NCBI GenBank assembly: GCA_903916165.1
Contig: CAIWVR010000245.1
Location: forward strand, 1-6,138
Direction: 5' to 3'
DNA: 6,138 nt
Origin: an uncultured Hyphomicrobiales bacterium
GTDB lineage: Bacteria; Pseudomonadota; Alphaproteobacteria; Rhizobiales; Beijerinckiaceae
The position numbers and the translations under genes are program-made. This document shows positions 4,899 through 6,138 of the stretch, piece by piece. Position 1 is the stretch's first letter. Each line of letters begins with the position of its first letter. The notes under the pieces were generated by a model. The model made no database searches. It was not told where the DNA came from and worked only from the letters and a program-made list of their open reading frames with translations.

Positions 4899-6119
4899 AT
4901 GCCGCATGACGCCCCCTCCCATTGGCACGAGCCCACGGCTGGCGAAAGCGCCGGCTTTGGCAAGTTCAAGCGACCCTCGATGCCCTATGACAAGTTCATG
5001 GAGGCGGAAGGCATTCCCTGCTACCGCAACATCGGCGTGCGCACGGTGCTCGACATCGAGCTGAAGCCCTGGAAGCGCCTGGGCGGCCGCGGCTCCTATA
5101 TCCAGCTGTTTGGCACCGAGGGGCTCTGGGGCTCCTATGTGGTCGAGGTTCCCGCCGGTGGCGCGCTGAACGTCGACAAGCACATGTATGAGAAGGTCTG
5201 CTTCATCGTCGAAGGCCGCGGCTCCACGGAAGTGTGGACCGAAGGCTCGAAGAGGCAGACGTTTGAATGGCAGAAGGGCTCGACCTTCTCGATCCCGCTG
5301 AACACCAGCCATCGCTTCGTGAACGCGACGAACACGCCCGCGCTGCTCTATTGTGGCACGACGGCTCCGAACGTCATGAATCTCTATGACAATACGAATT
5401 TCATCTTCAACAACGATTTCAACTTCACGGATCGTTACTCGGGCAATGACGACTTCTTCAAGTCGGTCGAGGACGTCGAGCCCGATCCGGTGCGTGGCCT
5501 GGCCATGCGCCGCACCAACTTCATCCCCGATCTGATCAATTGCGAGCTGCCGCTCGACAATCGTCGTTCACCCGGCTATCGCCGCGTCGAGCCGCATATG
5601 GCCGGCAACCGCTTCTACTTCTGGATCGGCCAGCACGAGACCGGCCGCTATTCCAAGGCGCACAAGCATATGTCGGCAGCAGTTCTGCTCTGCCTCAAGG
5701 GCAAGGGTTATACGTTCACCTGGCCGGCCGAACTCGGCATGCAGCCCTGGGAAGCGGGCAAGGGCGAGTTCGTCAAGCGCCAGGATTATGAATATGGCGG
5801 CCTCGTCTCCGCCGCGCCAATGTCGGGCGACTGGTTCCACCAGCATTTCGGCATCTCGAAGGATCCGCTGCGCGTCTCGGCCTGGCATGGCCCGAACAAC
5901 CAGCGTTCGCGCAAGGCCGGCCTGCCGGGTGAAGCGATCATGGATTACGGCGCGATCGACCTGAAAAAAGGTGGCAGCGCGATTCCCTATTGCGACGAAG
6001 ATCCGCATCTGCGCAAGGAATTCGCCGTACGCCTCGCGGCGGAAGGCGTGTCCTCGCGCATGCTGCCGGAATTCTATGCCGACGCCGCCGCTGGCGATGC
6101 CGTTGGCAATGTGATGTAA
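4899..6119 (+). CDS. Double-cupin (bicupin) protein, candidate gentisate-dioxygenase-like oxygenase
   Basis: Cytoplasmic protein of 406 residues with two cupin barrels. The N-terminal cupin is at about 75-155: VEVPAGGALNVDKHMYEKV, CFIVEGRG, then GSTFSIPLNTSHRFVN. Here the usual HxH...E set reads Asp93-Lys-His95...Lys99, with His138 kept, so metal binding looks degraded. A linker rich in Asn, Asp and Phe (about 158-187) follows. The C-terminal cupin is at about 238-330: HETGRYSKAHKHMSAAV keeps His255 and His257, the Glu position is Ala, and GDWFHQHFG gives His314/His316. This three-histidine pattern resembles gentisate-type ring-cleaving dioxygenases. ATG 4899 follows GAGG (4890-4893) at 5 bases; the in-frame TTG at 4845 lacks a ribosome site. 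With an aromatic dioxygenase and a carboxylate-binding protein nearby, a catabolic role is plausible. An isomerase or non-catalytic cupin remains possible. Confidence 0.85.
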   Translation: MPHDAPSHWHEPTAGESAGFGKFKRPSMPYDKFMEAEGIPCYRNIGVRTVLDIELKPWKRLGGRGSYIQLFGTEGLWGSYVVEVPAGGALNVDKHMYEKVCFIVEGRGSTEVWTEGSKRQTFEWQKGSTFSIPLNTSHRFVNATNTPALLYCGTTAPNVMNLYDNTNFIFNNDFNFTDRYSGNDDFFKSVEDVEPDPVRGLAMRRTNFIPDLINCELPLDNRRSPGYRRVEPHMAGNRFYFWIGQHETGRYSKAHKHMSAAVLLCLKGKGYTFTWPAELGMQPWEAGKGEFVKRQDYEYGGLVSAAPMSGDWFHQHFGISKDPLRVSAWHGPNNQRSRKAGLPGEAIMDYGAIDLKKGGSAIPYCDEDPHLRKEFAVRLAAEGVSSRMLPEFYADAAAGDAVGNVM

Positions 6120-6138
6120 GCTTTCGGGCCTCTGCAGA

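Overview
The window is GC-rich, densely packed DNA with the feel of an alphaproteobacterium of the Rhizobiales type (Bradyrhizobium, Bosea and similar soil genera). This rests on codon bias, an orphan tripartite-tricarboxylate-type binding protein, and two copies of the 'CGTCATTGCGAG...GCAATCCAT' palindromic repeat common in such genomes. The genus is not proven by the sequence.

Left part (1-2084): a catechol/hydroxyquinol-type intradiol ring-cleavage dioxygenase runs leftward and is cut by the window edge. Divergent from it is a LacI-family regulator. Their shared intergenic region holds two identical, perfect 14-bp palindromes (TGCAATCGATTGCA) with a central CG, as expected of LacI-family operators. 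It also holds a long inverted-repeat element. A second copy of this element lies at the 3' end of the regulator gene and supplies its last codons and stop.

Middle part (2092-3667): two leftward genes, a periplasmic TctC/Bug-type solute-binding protein with a Sec signal peptide, and upstream of it a YaiI/UPF0178 (DUF188) protein. The yaiI leader contains three tandem 14-bp repeats.

Right part (3782-6119): four rightward genes. The first is a 54-codon small ORF with a good ribosome-binding site, whose stop overlaps (GTGA) the GTG start of a TetR-family regulator. Next comes a 64-codon charged, helical small protein with a very good ribosome-binding site. Last is a complete 406-residue double-cupin protein whose C-terminal cupin keeps a histidine set reminiscent of gentisate-type dioxygenases.

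Taken together this looks like an accessory catabolic neighbourhood: aromatic ring cleavage, carboxylate capture, a candidate cupin oxygenase and two local regulators. I see no mobile-element genes, phage genes, CRISPR array, tRNA or rRNA. No stretch over 300 bases lacks a gene. No wholly new system is evident. The most useful leads are the twin operators with their LacI regulator, the repeat elements bracketing that regulator, the coupled small ORF-tetR pair, and the asymmetric ligand sets of the bicupin.
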